Made by a program: the position numbers and the translations under genes | Assembly: GCF_963675965.1 (NCBI RefSeq) | Contig: NZ_OY780935.1 | Location: 2,964,501-3,028,500, forward strand | Source: an uncultured Celeribacter sp. | GTDB lineage: Bacteria; Pseudomonadota; Alphaproteobacteria; Rhodobacterales; Rhodobacteraceae | Length of the DNA: 64,000 nucleotides | Direction: 5' to 3' | In this document: positions 42,800 to 51,551 of the stretch, piece by piece | Layout: each line of letters starts with the position of its first letter | How positions within the stretch are numbered: the stretch's first letter is position 1 | The notes under the pieces: generated by a model | Told to the model about the DNA's origin: nothing | The model's database searches: none | The model's input: only the letters and a program-made list of their open reading frames with translations

Positions 42800-45007
42800 T
42801 CAGGCCGCCTTGCTGTCGACGCCGGTGCCGAAACGACCGTAGAAGGTCTCGCTGGCCTCAGCCATGTCGCGCAGCAGTTTCGGTGTTTCAAACCGCGGCC
42901 CATGGGTGGCTGTCAGGTTGTCACAGATTTCCACGGCCTTGGCAGCACCGATGATGTCAAGCCAGCTGAACGGACCGCCGGACCAGGGCGCAAAGCCCCA
43001 GCCGAGGATCGCGCCGACATCGCCTTCGCGGATGTCTTCCAGCACGCCTTCTTCCAGCGCGCGCACAGCTTCGAGAACCTGTGCCATCATCAGGCGGTGC
43101 TGCACTTCATCGAGTTCCGGCTGTACGTCGGCGGTCGGGTATTCTTCGGTGAAGCCTGCCCAGAGCGCGCCGCGCTTGCCCTTCTCGTCATAGTCGTAGA
43201 AGCCCGCATTGGCCTTTTTGCCCAGACGGCCCTGATCGAACATCCAGAACACCACTTCGTCCACGGCCTCGTCCGGATAGGCGTCGCCCATGGCAGCCTT
43301 GGTAGCTTTGGCGATTTTCACACCCAGATCGATCGAGGTTTCGTCGATCAGCTGAAGCGGGCCGAGCGGGAAGCCCAGCAGCTTGGCTGCGTTTTCGATC
43401 AGCGGCAGTTCGACACCTTCAGCGGCCAGACGCACACCCTCGTTGATATAGGGGATGATGCAGCGGTTGGCGTAGAAGAAGCGTTCGTCATTGACGACGA
43501 TCGGGGTCTTGCGGATCTGACGCACATAGTCGAGCGCCTTGGCCACGGCCACCTCACCGGTTTGTTTGCCCTTGATAATCTCGACGAGAAGCATTTTATC
43601 GACGGGCGAGAAGAAGTGAATGCCGATGAACTGCTCAGGACGCACGGAGGCTTTGGCCAGTTCGGTGATCGGCAGGGTCGAGGTGTTGGAGGCAAAAATG
43701 CAGCCCTCGCCCACGATCGCTTCGACCTTCTTGGTCATCTCGGCTTTGACGCCGATGTCTTCAAAGACGGCCTCAACGATCAAATCGCAGCCTTTCAGTG
43801 CCTCCAGATCGGTGGTGGCGGTGATGCGCGACAGCACCTGGTCTTTCTTCTCAGGGGTCACTTTTTTGCGGGAAATGCCCTTGTCAAGGATCGCTTCGGA
43901 ATAGGCTTTGCCCTTGTCCGCCGCTTCCTGTTTGACGTCGACCAGCACGACTTCGATCCCGGCATTGGCGGAAACATAGGAAATCCCGGCCCCCATCATG
44001 CCTGCGCCAAGAACGCCGACTTTCTTGACCTTCTGATCTGCAACGTCGGGACGGTTCGCGCCTTTTTCCAGCGCTTCCTTGTTGATGAACAGCGACCGGA
44101 TCATCGCTGAGGACGACGGGTTCATCAGCACGTTGGTGAACCAGCGGGCCTCGATCTTGATTGCGGTGTCGAAGGGCACTTGCGCGCCTTCGTAGACGGC
44201 GGACAAGAGCGCTTTAGCGGCCGGGTAAACACCCTGTGTGTTGCCGTGGACCATGGCCGAGGCCCCCACGAAGGTCATGAAGCCAGCCGGATGGTAGGGC
44301 GCACCGCCGGGCATTTTCCAGCCTTTTGCGTCCCAGGGCTTCACGATGTCCGCGTCCTTGGCGTTCAGAACCCATTCTTTCGCCTTGGCCATCAGGTCGT
44401 CGGCTTCGACGATCTCGTGCACCAGACCAGTGGACTTGGCTTTCTTCGGGTCCAGCATCTTGCCTTCCAGCAGGATCGGAGCCGCCGCCATCGCGCCGAG
44501 CAGACGCGACACACGGGTGGTGCCTCCCATGCCCGGGAAGATGCCGACCTTGATTTCCGGCAGGCCGATCTTGGCCTTGGGATTGTCGGCGACGAAGATG
44601 CGGTGGCACGACAGCGGCAATTCCAGACCGATACCAAGTGCGGTGCCGGGCAGGGCGGCCGCGACCGGCTTGCCACCTTTGTTGGTTTTCGGATCCATCC
44701 CGGCGCGTTCGATCTTGCGCAGGATCGCATGCATGGACATCAGCCCGTCGAACAGGCCCTGGGCCGGGTTGTCGCCAGCTTCATCCCTCATCTTGGCGAT
44801 GATGTTCAGATCCATGCCGCCGGCGAAATCGGGCTTGGCCGAGGTGATGACGATACCTTTGACGGCGTCATCGGCCAGCGCCTTGTCGACCGCTGCGTCC
44901 AGTTCCTGAATGCCTTCCAGCGACAGGACGTTCATGGATTTGTTGGGGATGTCCCAGGTGATAATCGCGACGCCATCGGCGTCTACGGAGTAGTGAAAAT
45001 CAGTCAT
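42800..45007 (-). CDS. fadJ: fatty-acid oxidation multifunctional protein (enoyl-CoA hydratase/3-hydroxyacyl-CoA dehydrogenase)
   Basis: The 735-residue protein performs the second and third steps of beta-oxidation. The N-terminal crotonase domain includes an oxyanion-hole region PDFAGGMDL and the catalytic region GIFPGMGGTTRVSRLLG. The dehydrogenase domain starts near residue 330 with GVLGAGMMGAGI (NAD loop), then HFFSPVDKM and the C-terminal HAD domain. GGAGGATAG precedes the ATG. It is the last gene of a GST-thiolase-fadJ set on the minus strand (15-base gap after the thiolase) and ends at a strong terminator. Confidence 0.94.
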   Translation of the reverse strand: MTDFHYSVDADGVAIITWDIPNKSMNVLSLEGIQELDAAVDKALADDAVKGIVITSAKPDFAGGMDLNIIAKMRDEAGDNPAQGLFDGLMSMHAILRKIERAGMDPKTNKGGKPVAAALPGTALGIGLELPLSCHRIFVADNPKAKIGLPEIKVGIFPGMGGTTRVSRLLGAMAAAPILLEGKMLDPKKAKSTGLVHEIVEADDLMAKAKEWVLNAKDADIVKPWDAKGWKMPGGAPYHPAGFMTFVGASAMVHGNTQGVYPAAKALLSAVYEGAQVPFDTAIKIEARWFTNVLMNPSSSAMIRSLFINKEALEKGANRPDVADQKVKKVGVLGAGMMGAGISYVSANAGIEVVLVDVKQEAADKGKAYSEAILDKGISRKKVTPEKKDQVLSRITATTDLEALKGCDLIVEAVFEDIGVKAEMTKKVEAIVGEGCIFASNTSTLPITELAKASVRPEQFIGIHFFSPVDKMLLVEIIKGKQTGEVAVAKALDYVRQIRKTPIVVNDERFFYANRCIIPYINEGVRLAAEGVELPLIENAAKLLGFPLGPLQLIDETSIDLGVKIAKATKAAMGDAYPDEAVDEVVFWMFDQGRLGKKANAGFYDYDEKGKRGALWAGFTEEYPTADVQPELDEVQHRLMMAQVLEAVRALEEGVLEDIREGDVGAILGWGFAPWSGGPFSWLDIIGAAKAVEICDNLTATHGPRFETPKLLRDMAEASETFYGRFGTGVDSKAA

Positions 45008-45022
45008 AAATCTATCCTCCCC

Positions 45023-46234
45023 TTACAGGCGCTCGATGATTGTGGCGGCACCCATGCCGGATGCGATGCACAGCGTGGCGAGGCCCGTGCCTTTGCCGGT
45101 ACGCTCAAGTTCGTCCAGAAGCGTGCCGATGATGATGGCCCCGGTGGCGCCCAGCGGGTGACCCATGGCGATGGAGCCGCCATTGACGTTGACTTTGGAG
45201 CTGTCGACATCAAAGGCCTGCATGAAGCGCAGAACCACGGAGGCGAAGGCTTCGTTGACCTCGAACAGGTCGATGTCATTGATCGACATGCCGCTGTCTT
45301 TGAGGATCTTTTCGGTCACGGGAACCGGGCCGGTCAGCATGATCGTCGGATCGGTGCCGATCTTGGCGGTCGCACGGATGCGCGCGCGCGGTTTCAGGCC
45401 GTATTGTTCGCCGAATTCCTTGTTGCCGATCAGAACGGCGGCAGAGCCGTCCACGATCCCCGAGGAGTTCCCGGCGTGGTGGATGTGGTTGATCTTGGCA
45501 AGATGCGGATATTTCATCATCGCGATCTTGTCGAAGCCCGGCATCACTTCGCCCATTTCCTGGAACGAGGCTTTCAGCTTGCCGAGCGCTTCGACCGTGG
45601 TGCCCGGGCGCATGTATTCGTCATGGTCCAGAATGGTCAGCCCGTTGACATCCTTGATCGGGACGATGGATTTGGCAAAACGGTTGTCTTTCCAGGCCGC
45701 TTCGGCGCGGTTCTGGGATTCGACGGCCAGCGTATCGGCGTCTTCGCGCGAGAACCCGTATTCGGTGGCGATGATATCGGCGGAGATGCCCTGCGGCACG
45801 AAATAGGTTTTCATCGCGAGCGACGGATCCACGGCAATGGCCGCACCATCCGACCCCATGGCCACGCGGCCCATCATTTCCACGCCGCCGGCGATATAGG
45901 CCTGACCGGCACCGCCTTTGACTTGGTTGGCGGCAAGGTTCACGGCTTCCATGCCCGAGGCGCAGAAACGGTTGATTGCAAGGCCAGGGATCGACTGGTC
46001 CAGATCAGAGCCGAGCACGGCGGTCCGGGCCAGACAGCCCCCTTGTTCGCCCACCTGAGTTACATTGCCCCAGATGACGTCTTCAACGGCGTGACCTTCC
46101 AGACCGTTGCGCTCTTTCACGGCGTTCAGGATCTGCGCAGACAACCGTGCAGAAGTGACCTCATGCAGGCTGCCGTCCTTGCGGCCCTTGCCGCGCGGGC
46201 TGCGCACGGCGTCATAAATATAGGCGTCTGTCAT
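45023..46234 (-). CDS. fadI: acetyl-CoA C-acyltransferase (beta-oxidation thiolase)
   Basis: The 403-residue thiolase cleaves 3-ketoacyl-CoA with CoA. NRFCASGMEAVNLAA bears the nucleophilic Cys, NGGSIAMGHPLGATGA the catalytic His, and LCIASGMGAATII the second Cys. The start at ATG 46234 gives MTDAYIYDAVRSPRGK, typical of the FadA/FadI-like group of alphaproteobacteria. It overlaps nothing: the GST stop is 11 bases upstream and fadJ begins 15 bases downstream. The gene symbol is chosen for its fadJ partner and could equally be fadA-like. Confidence 0.92.
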   Translation of the reverse strand: MTDAYIYDAVRSPRGKGRKDGSLHEVTSARLSAQILNAVKERNGLEGHAVEDVIWGNVTQVGEQGGCLARTAVLGSDLDQSIPGLAINRFCASGMEAVNLAANQVKGGAGQAYIAGGVEMMGRVAMGSDGAAIAVDPSLAMKTYFVPQGISADIIATEYGFSREDADTLAVESQNRAEAAWKDNRFAKSIVPIKDVNGLTILDHDEYMRPGTTVEALGKLKASFQEMGEVMPGFDKIAMMKYPHLAKINHIHHAGNSSGIVDGSAAVLIGNKEFGEQYGLKPRARIRATAKIGTDPTIMLTGPVPVTEKILKDSGMSINDIDLFEVNEAFASVVLRFMQAFDVDSSKVNVNGGSIAMGHPLGATGAIIIGTLLDELERTGKGTGLATLCIASGMGAATIIERL

Positions 46235-46245
46235 TCGTTTCCTCC

Positions 46246-46881
46246 TCAAGTCCGGTCCGAAGGGGAGCCGGGCATCATGTCATAAGGGTGTTGCCAGCCG
46301 GGCAGGGCTGCGATGCGCCCAAGCCAAGCGTCGATATTGGGCCACTGGGCCCGGTCGAACCCAAAGGGTTCGGGGTAAAACAGATAGCCGCAGCAGGCGG
46401 TGTCGGCGATGCTCAGCGAAGATCCGACCAGCCAGTCGCGACCCTCAAGCGCCTGATTGAGCACATGATAGGCGGCTTTCATCCGGCCCTGAAAATAGGC
46501 GATCACCTCTTGCGGGCGCTTTTCTTCGGGCAGGAAATTCATCAGAAAACGCGTGGTGCCCGCCTGACCGGACATCTTGGCGTTGTCCCACAGGACCCAG
46601 CGCAACACTTCACGCGCGTCCTCGGCTGTGTCGCCGCCGAGTTTGCCGGTTTGCTCGACCACATAGTGCTGGATCGCGCCGGATTGGCTCAGCGTCAGAT
46701 CGCCGTCGACCAGCACCGGCACTTCGCCCATCACATTCAGCGCGAGATAGGCGTCGGAGCGGGCTTCGCCGTTGAAGAAGTCCACGAAAACCGGCCTCCA
46801 GTCATAGCCCGCCAGCGTCATCGTCAGCGCGGCCTTATAGGCGTTGCCGCTTTCGCCAAAGCAATAGAGCTGTGCGGTCAT
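46246..46881 (-). CDS. glutathione S-transferase family protein
   Basis: The 211-residue protein has an N-terminal thioredoxin-like domain with the glutathione-binding PVLVDGDLTLSQSGAI (cis-Pro and the Ser after Gln), and an all-helical C-terminal domain (SSLSIADTACCGYLF). MTAQLYCFGESGNAYKAAL provides the start. The N-terminal active residue is probably Ser rather than Cys. It is the first gene of the set leading into the thiolase and fadJ genes. Its role in lipid oxidation is unknown. Confidence 0.88.
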   Translation of the reverse strand: MTAQLYCFGESGNAYKAALTMTLAGYDWRPVFVDFFNGEARSDAYLALNVMGEVPVLVDGDLTLSQSGAIQHYVVEQTGKLGGDTAEDAREVLRWVLWDNAKMSGQAGTTRFLMNFLPEEKRPQEVIAYFQGRMKAAYHVLNQALEGRDWLVGSSLSIADTACCGYLFYPEPFGFDRAQWPNIDAWLGRIAALPGWQHPYDMMPGSPSDRT

Positions 46882-47026
46882 TGTGCCTCCTCCCTCTTGC
46901 TTGTCTCTGTCAGGCAGACATGGGGATGAAAGGCGAAGATTTCAAAGCGACTCGCGCAAATCCGCCGAGCCTGCACCGCTGCCGCGCCCGATCGGGTGGG
47001 CCGTGCATATGTCGGCGCGGAATGCG

Positions 47027-47239
47027 TCATCGTTTGCGTTTCTCCAGCTCAGTCGTGAACAGCCGCAAGCGGTGTTCGAGTTTGTCTTGGTCCGTCACGG
47101 AAGAGAAGTTCTCGAACAGGAAAGACAAAGCCTCCCCTTCATCGAGTCCCGCCTCCCTCGCGAAACTTCTGAGGCGACGATAGCCATCTTCGGTCATAGA
47201 AACAGGAAAACGCCGCGTCATTCTGAACCGTTTCGGCAT
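47027..47239 (-). CDS. small probable ribbon-helix-helix protein
   Basis: The 70-residue basic protein has the RHH look: a basic N-terminal beta-strand (TRRFPVSMTEDGY), then helix one RRLRSFAREAG and helix two EGEALSFLFEN. It could be a DNA-binding regulator. ATG at 47239 is chosen because GAGGAG stands seven bases upstream; an in-frame ATG at 47221 lacks one. It lies 145 bases upstream of the GST gene on the same strand, and 152 bases after the acyl-CoA dehydrogenase gene. Confidence 0.6.
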   Translation of the reverse strand: MPKRFRMTRRFPVSMTEDGYRRLRSFAREAGLDEGEALSFLFENFSSVTDQDKLEHRLRLFTTELEKRKR

Positions 47240-47262
47240 GTCAAAGCTCCTCGGATTGGTGG

Positions 47263-47278
47263 GACGTCACGTCACGTA
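47263..47278. promoter_or_regulatory. tandem ACGTC repeat upstream of the RHH gene
   Basis: GACGTCACGTCACGTA contains three ACGT cores in tandem, just upstream of the small probable RHH gene. The MerR-type lipid regulator LiuR uses related ACGT-containing sites, and such regulators are encoded 2-3 kb away. Autoregulation by the RHH protein is the other possibility. Confidence 0.35.
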
Positions 47279-47331
47279 GCCAACGGTTGGGAAAAGGGAG
47301 GCTGTCTGTCATGCCGCAAGGGCCTTTCCAT

Positions 47332-47369
47332 AAAAAAAGCCCCCCGCCCGTGGTGCGGGCGAGGGGCCT
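47332..47369 (-). terminator. terminator after the acyl-CoA dehydrogenase gene
   Basis: GCCCCCCGCCCG and CGGGCGAGGGGC, around a TGGTG loop, make an 11-pair stem with one mismatch. On the minus strand seven T follow (AAAAAAA at 47332-47338). Confidence 0.85.
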
Positions 47370-47391
47370 GTGTTTCGGGTCGGTGTCGACC

Positions 47392-49164
47392 TTAGAACGC
47401 TTCGGCGGGCAAAGTCATCACCGGATCCGCGCCGGATTCGATGCGCTTGAGAAGCGTGCCGGTCATCGGCAGCTGACGTGCCATATAGAAACGGGCGGTG
47501 GTCAGCTTGTTCTTGTGGAACTCGGGGTCGTCGGTGCCGTTGGCCAGTGCGTCAAGCGACACTTTCGCCATGCGGCCCCACATCAGGCCGAGGCAGACGT
47601 AGCCGAACATATGCATGAAGTCATAGGAGCCAGACAGAGCCGCGTTCGGGTTCTTCATGCCGTTCTGCATGAAGAACATGCCCGCGCTTTGAAGGTCTTT
47701 CGAGGCGGCTTTCAGCGGGGCGACGAATTCTTCCATCTCGCCTTCGCCGTTTTCCTTGCAGAAGGATTTCACCATCTCAAAGAAGGCCATGACGTGCTTG
47801 CCGCTGTCCTGCGCCAGTTTGCGGCCCACCAGGTCAAGTGCCTGAACGCCGTTGGCGCCTTCGTAGATCTGTGTGATCCGGGCGTCGCGGGTGAACTGGG
47901 ACATGCCCCATTCTTCGATGTAGCCGTGGCCGCCATAGACTTGCTGGGCGTTCACGGTGGCTTCAAAGCCCTTGTCGGTCAGGAAGCCTTTGAGCACCGG
48001 GGTCATCAGCGAGATCAGGCCGTCGGCGTCCTTGTCCTCGGAGCGGTGCGCCTGGTCGATCAGCTGGGCGCCCCAGAGCATGAAGGCACGCGCACCTTCG
48101 ATGAAGCTTTTCTGATCCATCAGGTTACGGCGGATGTCCGGGTGCACGATCAGCGGATCGGCCGGGCCGTCCGGGTTTTCGGTGCCGGTCACTGCGCGGC
48201 CCTGCAGGCGGTCCTTGGCGTATTCCACGGCGTTCTGATAGGCGGCTTCGGCCTGAGCCATGCCCTGCATCGCCACGCCCAGACGAGCTTCGTTCATCAT
48301 GGTGAACATTGCGCGCATGCCTTTGTGTTCGGTGCCCAGCAGGTAGCCGGTTGCCTCATCGTAGTTCATCACGCAGGTGGAGTTGCCGTGGATGCCCATC
48401 TTTTCTTCGATGGAGCCGACGGAAACGCCGTTGCGCTGACCCGGGTTGCCGTCTTCGTCGACGATGAATTTCGGCACGATGAAGAGAGACACGCCTTTGA
48501 TCCCCTCGGGGCCGCCGACGATTTTCGCCAGCACGAGGTGAATGACGTTGTCAGACATGTCGTGGTCGCCGGCAGAGATGAAGATTTTCTGACCGGAGAT
48601 CTTATAGGAGCCATCGTCCTGCGGTTCTGCCTTGGTGCGCATCAGGCCCAGATCGGTGCCGCAATGCGGTTCCGTCAGGTTCATGGTGCCGGTCCATTCG
48701 CAGGAGGTCATTTTCGGCAGGTAGGTTGCCTTTTGCTGCTCCGTGCCATGGGCCAGAATGGCCGAGGCTGCACCATGGGTCAGGCCCTGGTACATGGTGA
48801 AAGCCTGGTTGGCGGAAGAGAAGAGTTCGCCGACAGCGGTACCCATCAGATAGGGCATGCCCTGACCACCGAATTCTTCGGGCATGTCGAGACCCGGCCA
48901 GCCGCCTTCTTTGACTTGCTCAAAAGCTTCCTTGAAGCCGGTGGGCGTGGTGATGACGCCGTTTTCCAGCGTGCAGCCTTCCTGGTCGCCCACGGTGTTG
49001 AGCGGGGCGATCACATCAGAGGCAAGGCTGCCTGCGGCGTCGAGAATGGCCTCGGTGAATTCCGGTTCCAGATCGGCGTAGCCCGGAATGTCCATTTTGG
49101 AAATGTTGAGCACATCGTGCAGAACGTATTGGATGTCTTTTGTCGGTGCCGTGTAGCTGGGCAT
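47392..49164 (-). CDS. acyl-CoA dehydrogenase, FadE/DmdC-like with C-terminal domain
   Basis: The 590-residue flavoenzyme carries out the first oxidation step on acyl-CoA. NLTEPHCGTDLG and KISGQKIFISAGDHD are the FAD/substrate motifs, and QVYGGHGYIEEWGMSQFTRDARITQIYEGANGVQ holds the C-terminal core. An extra C-terminal domain, in place of a short ACAD tail, matches the group that includes DmdC (methylmercaptopropionyl-CoA dehydrogenase) and FadE-like enzymes. The exact chain specificity cannot be told. It follows the MerR gene at 49205 by 40 bases, so they are probably co-transcribed. Confidence 0.93.
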   Translation of the reverse strand: MPSYTAPTKDIQYVLHDVLNISKMDIPGYADLEPEFTEAILDAAGSLASDVIAPLNTVGDQEGCTLENGVITTPTGFKEAFEQVKEGGWPGLDMPEEFGGQGMPYLMGTAVGELFSSANQAFTMYQGLTHGAASAILAHGTEQQKATYLPKMTSCEWTGTMNLTEPHCGTDLGLMRTKAEPQDDGSYKISGQKIFISAGDHDMSDNVIHLVLAKIVGGPEGIKGVSLFIVPKFIVDEDGNPGQRNGVSVGSIEEKMGIHGNSTCVMNYDEATGYLLGTEHKGMRAMFTMMNEARLGVAMQGMAQAEAAYQNAVEYAKDRLQGRAVTGTENPDGPADPLIVHPDIRRNLMDQKSFIEGARAFMLWGAQLIDQAHRSEDKDADGLISLMTPVLKGFLTDKGFEATVNAQQVYGGHGYIEEWGMSQFTRDARITQIYEGANGVQALDLVGRKLAQDSGKHVMAFFEMVKSFCKENGEGEMEEFVAPLKAASKDLQSAGMFFMQNGMKNPNAALSGSYDFMHMFGYVCLGLMWGRMAKVSLDALANGTDDPEFHKNKLTTARFYMARQLPMTGTLLKRIESGADPVMTLPAEAF

Positions 49165-49204
49165 GACTTTTCTCCCTTTGCTTTGCGCGGAAGGGATCGT
49201 TGCC

Positions 49205-49594
49205 TCACCCCCTGCGCATCATTGCATCGAGCTGCTGTTGGGCAGACCCGATATGTTCCTCCAAATCGGCCATGACATGCAGCAGAGATTTCTTTTGCTC
49301 CTGCATCTCCGCAAGCTTTGCACGATACGCATTCAATGCCTCGCGCAATTGCGCCTCGCCGCGATCTTCCGCCGAATACAGATCCAGAAGTTTCCGGATC
49401 TCTTCCAGAGAAAACCCGAACCTCTTGCCCCGAAGAATGAGTTTCAGCCGGGCCCGGTCTTTGTGGGTGAACAGGCGCTTCTGTCCCTCGCGGATCGGAA
49501 AGAGAAGTTCTTTTGCTTCGTAAAAGCGCAATGTGCGGGGCGTTACATTGAACGCGTCGCACATCTCGCGAATTGTCATAACCTCTTTATTCAT
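49205..49594 (-). CDS. MerR-family regulator, next to acyl-CoA dehydrogenase
   Basis: The 129-residue protein has the MerR winged-helix N terminus (MTIREMCDAFNVTPRTLRFYEAKEL, FGFSLEEIRKLL) and a C-terminal coiled-coil region (NAYRAKLAEMQEQKKSLLHVMADLEEHI). It lacks the Cys set of metal-sensing MerR proteins, so a metabolite or lipid ligand is likely. The form and context resemble LiuR-like regulators of acyl-CoA degradation. A second paralogue lies at 49992 on the same strand. Confidence 0.88.
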   Translation of the reverse strand: MNKEVMTIREMCDAFNVTPRTLRFYEAKELLFPIREGQKRLFTHKDRARLKLILRGKRFGFSLEEIRKLLDLYSAEDRGEAQLREALNAYRAKLAEMQEQKKSLLHVMADLEEHIGSAQQQLDAMMRRG

Positions 49595-49991
49595 TCGGTC
49601 GGCTTTCTCCGGTTCTCGTCTGCGCCGATGCTCTAAAAACTGAGCGGCCTGGTCGTCGGGCGAGAAGCATCAAAAGCTTTCGGTCTCACCCTACTCGTAT
49701 CTGGGACGCCTCTTTAATCGAAACGTGGCGTCACTTCCGGGCTTGAAAATTAACTGGCAAGGAAGTTGTGTTTCGAAATTATTGAGTCGCCCAGTCGAAT
49801 GCAAACGGTTTGAGGGCGCTGTGTCATAAATGTTGTAATTATTGAATAAATGGCGCTCAAAGCGCTTTTATGGTTTTCGTAAGGGCGCATCCAGCGCGGC
49901 AACAGGCTCCTCTAAGCAAGGGCCAAACTGGTCCTGTCCTCAACAGGACGTTACGTCGAAAGCCTGAGAGGCTGGCGTCTCGGCCTTGAGG
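49595..49991. other. intergenic region between the two MerR genes
   Basis: About 397 bases with no gene. The middle is AT-rich, as expected for the promoter of the downstream MerR gene. Near the upstream MerR stop lie two small hairpins: GTCCTG/CAGGAC (49931-49949) and AGCCT/AGGCT (49961-49973). The palindrome GACGTTACGTC is at 49947-49957. Confidence 0.5.
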
Positions 49992-50366
49992 TCAGCCCGC
50001 CACCTGGGTTCGCGCCATTTCAGAGCGCAACTCAGTGAGTTCCGCAATTGCTTTTTCCAATTCCACTTTCTGTTCTTCGAGAGCCAAAAGCTGACGGTCG
50101 GCAAGCTCCATAAAAGCTTCGGACTGTGCCTGTGTGCCTTTTTCTTCATAAATCAAAAGCCACTGACGGATTTCCTCCAAAGAGAACCCATAGCGGCGCC
50201 CGCGCAGGATCAGCTTCATGCGAGCCACTTCGCGCGGTGTGTAAAATCTGGATCGGCCTTCCTTATCGGGGGCCAGAAGTTCAATATACTCGTAATAGCG
50301 CAGTGTCCGCGGGGTCACATCGAATTCCGCGCACATTTCTTTAAACGTGAGACGTTGGTCAGACAT
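49992..50366 (-). CDS. MerR-family regulator, paralogue
   Basis: The 124-residue protein is close in layout to the MerR protein encoded at 49205: the same TPRTLRYYEYIELL and RYGFSLEEIRQWL segments and a C-terminal coiled coil (LADRQLLALEEQKVELEKAIAEL). ATG at 50366 has GAGGAGA just upstream. As the outermost gene of the fatty-acid block it may control its neighbours, or itself; no metal-site Cys is present. Confidence 0.88.
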   Translation of the reverse strand: MSDQRLTFKEMCAEFDVTPRTLRYYEYIELLAPDKEGRSRFYTPREVARMKLILRGRRYGFSLEEIRQWLLIYEEKGTQAQSEAFMELADRQLLALEEQKVELEKAIAELTELRSEMARTQVAG

Positions 50367-50627
50367 GTCTACTCTCCTCACGTCGCATCTAAACGGATGG
50401 GTTTAGTTTCGCAACTGTTTTGGTTGAAACCCTGCGCCATGGCGAAAACATAGTAAAGGGGCGCCTTGGGAAGCAAGCTAAGTTTTGCTGTTCCGCCCCT
50501 TCGGTTCTTTCTCCTCGCTTCGCGACGTCATCTTGCGACCGGGTCGGGAAAGTGGAGTTTCGGCTTGCAGCGCGCGGGGGAATTTCCATTATGTAATGCA
50601 TCTTGTTCAAAAGGCCGAATTCACTCC

Positions 50628-51056
50628 ATGAGCGATAAGCAAACCGCCTTTGCGCGGCAATTCATTGAGGCCCTGCCACATTGCGATGCGCTTGGTATGG
50701 CGCTTGAGACCATCGGGCAGGGCGAGGCAGAGATCATCATGCCCTATCGTGAGGATCTGATTGGCGATCCAGAGACCGGCGTAATCCATGGCGGGGCCGT
50801 GTCTGCGCTTCTGGACACCTGTGCCGGAGCGGCGGTGATGAGCCATCCCAAAGCGGGGCTCGCGACAGCGACGCTGGATCTGCGGATCGACTACATGCGG
50901 GCGGCCAAACCAGGGGCCACGATTGCCGCCCATGCCATTTGCTATCATATGACCCGATCCGTTGCCTTCGTGCGGGTCTCGGCCAATGACGGCACCTCTG
51001 ACGTGCCGGTCGCGGCCGGAACCGGTGCCTTTACCGTGGAGCGAGGAAAGTCATGA
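50628..51056 (+). CDS. PaaI-family hotdog thioesterase
   Basis: The 142-residue protein has the hotdog-fold signature HGGAVSALLDTCAGAA with the catalytic Asp. DLRIDYMRAA follows in the usual place. The substrate is an aromatic or aliphatic acyl-CoA, but not identifiable. ATG at 50628 gives the normal family length; the frame continues upstream without support. The next thioesterase gene overlaps its stop by four bases (ATGA). Confidence 0.88.
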   Translation: MSDKQTAFARQFIEALPHCDALGMALETIGQGEAEIIMPYREDLIGDPETGVIHGGAVSALLDTCAGAAVMSHPKAGLATATLDLRIDYMRAAKPGATIAAHAICYHMTRSVAFVRVSANDGTSDVPVAAGTGAFTVERGKS

Positions 51057-51550
51057 CACGTCCCAAGCCTGAACCCGTCCAGATCGTCAAGGAACGGCGT
51101 GATGCGGCGCTGGCGGCGCTGGTCGCGCATGTGCCCTATGTCCGCTTCATGGGGTTTGAATTCGAACGCCGGGGCGATGAATTGACCGCGGTGATGCCGT
51201 TTCGGCCCGATATGATAGGCAACCCGGCGATCCCGGCTTTGCACGGCGGGGCGCTGGCCGCCTTTCTGGAAGTGACGGCGATCATTTCGCTGGGTTGGTC
51301 GCTGATCTGGCCCAAGGTGGAAGCGGGCGCAGGTGTTGAGGCGCTGCCGGCCTTGCCCAGGACCATCGATTTGACCGTGGATTATCTGCGCGCAGGCCTG
51401 CCGCGCGACGCCTATGCGCGCGCCCAGATCACGCGCGCCGGACGGCGCTATGCCTCTGTGCAGGTTGAGGCCTGGCAGGACAACCGTGCCCGTCCGACGG
51501 TGCAGGCCATGGGGCATTTTCTGATGCCCAGCCCCGAGGACGCCGTGTAA
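51053..51550 (+). CDS. second PaaI-family hotdog thioesterase
   Basis: This 165-residue protein is similar in fold to its upstream neighbour: a long N-terminal helix, then ALHGGALAAFLEVTAIISL, in which Glu stands where the catalytic Asp usually does, then DLTVDYLRAGLPRDAYARAQ. Overlap with the previous gene suggests coupled translation of two hotdog subunits. The MATE exporter gene starts one base after its stop. Confidence 0.85.
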   Translation: MTRPKPEPVQIVKERRDAALAALVAHVPYVRFMGFEFERRGDELTAVMPFRPDMIGNPAIPALHGGALAAFLEVTAIISLGWSLIWPKVEAGAGVEALPALPRTIDLTVDYLRAGLPRDAYARAQITRAGRRYASVQVEAWQDNRARPTVQAMGHFLMPSPEDAV

Positions 51551-51551
51551 G

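Noticed and set aside
44180..46285. Long plus-strand open frame opposite fadJ and the thiolase gene
   Set aside because: It lies antisense to two certain enzyme genes, matches no family and is explained by GC-rich codon bias on the other strand.
47287..49275. 662-codon plus-strand open frame opposite the acyl-CoA dehydrogenase gene
   Set aside because: It is the antisense shadow of a gene with complete active-site motifs.
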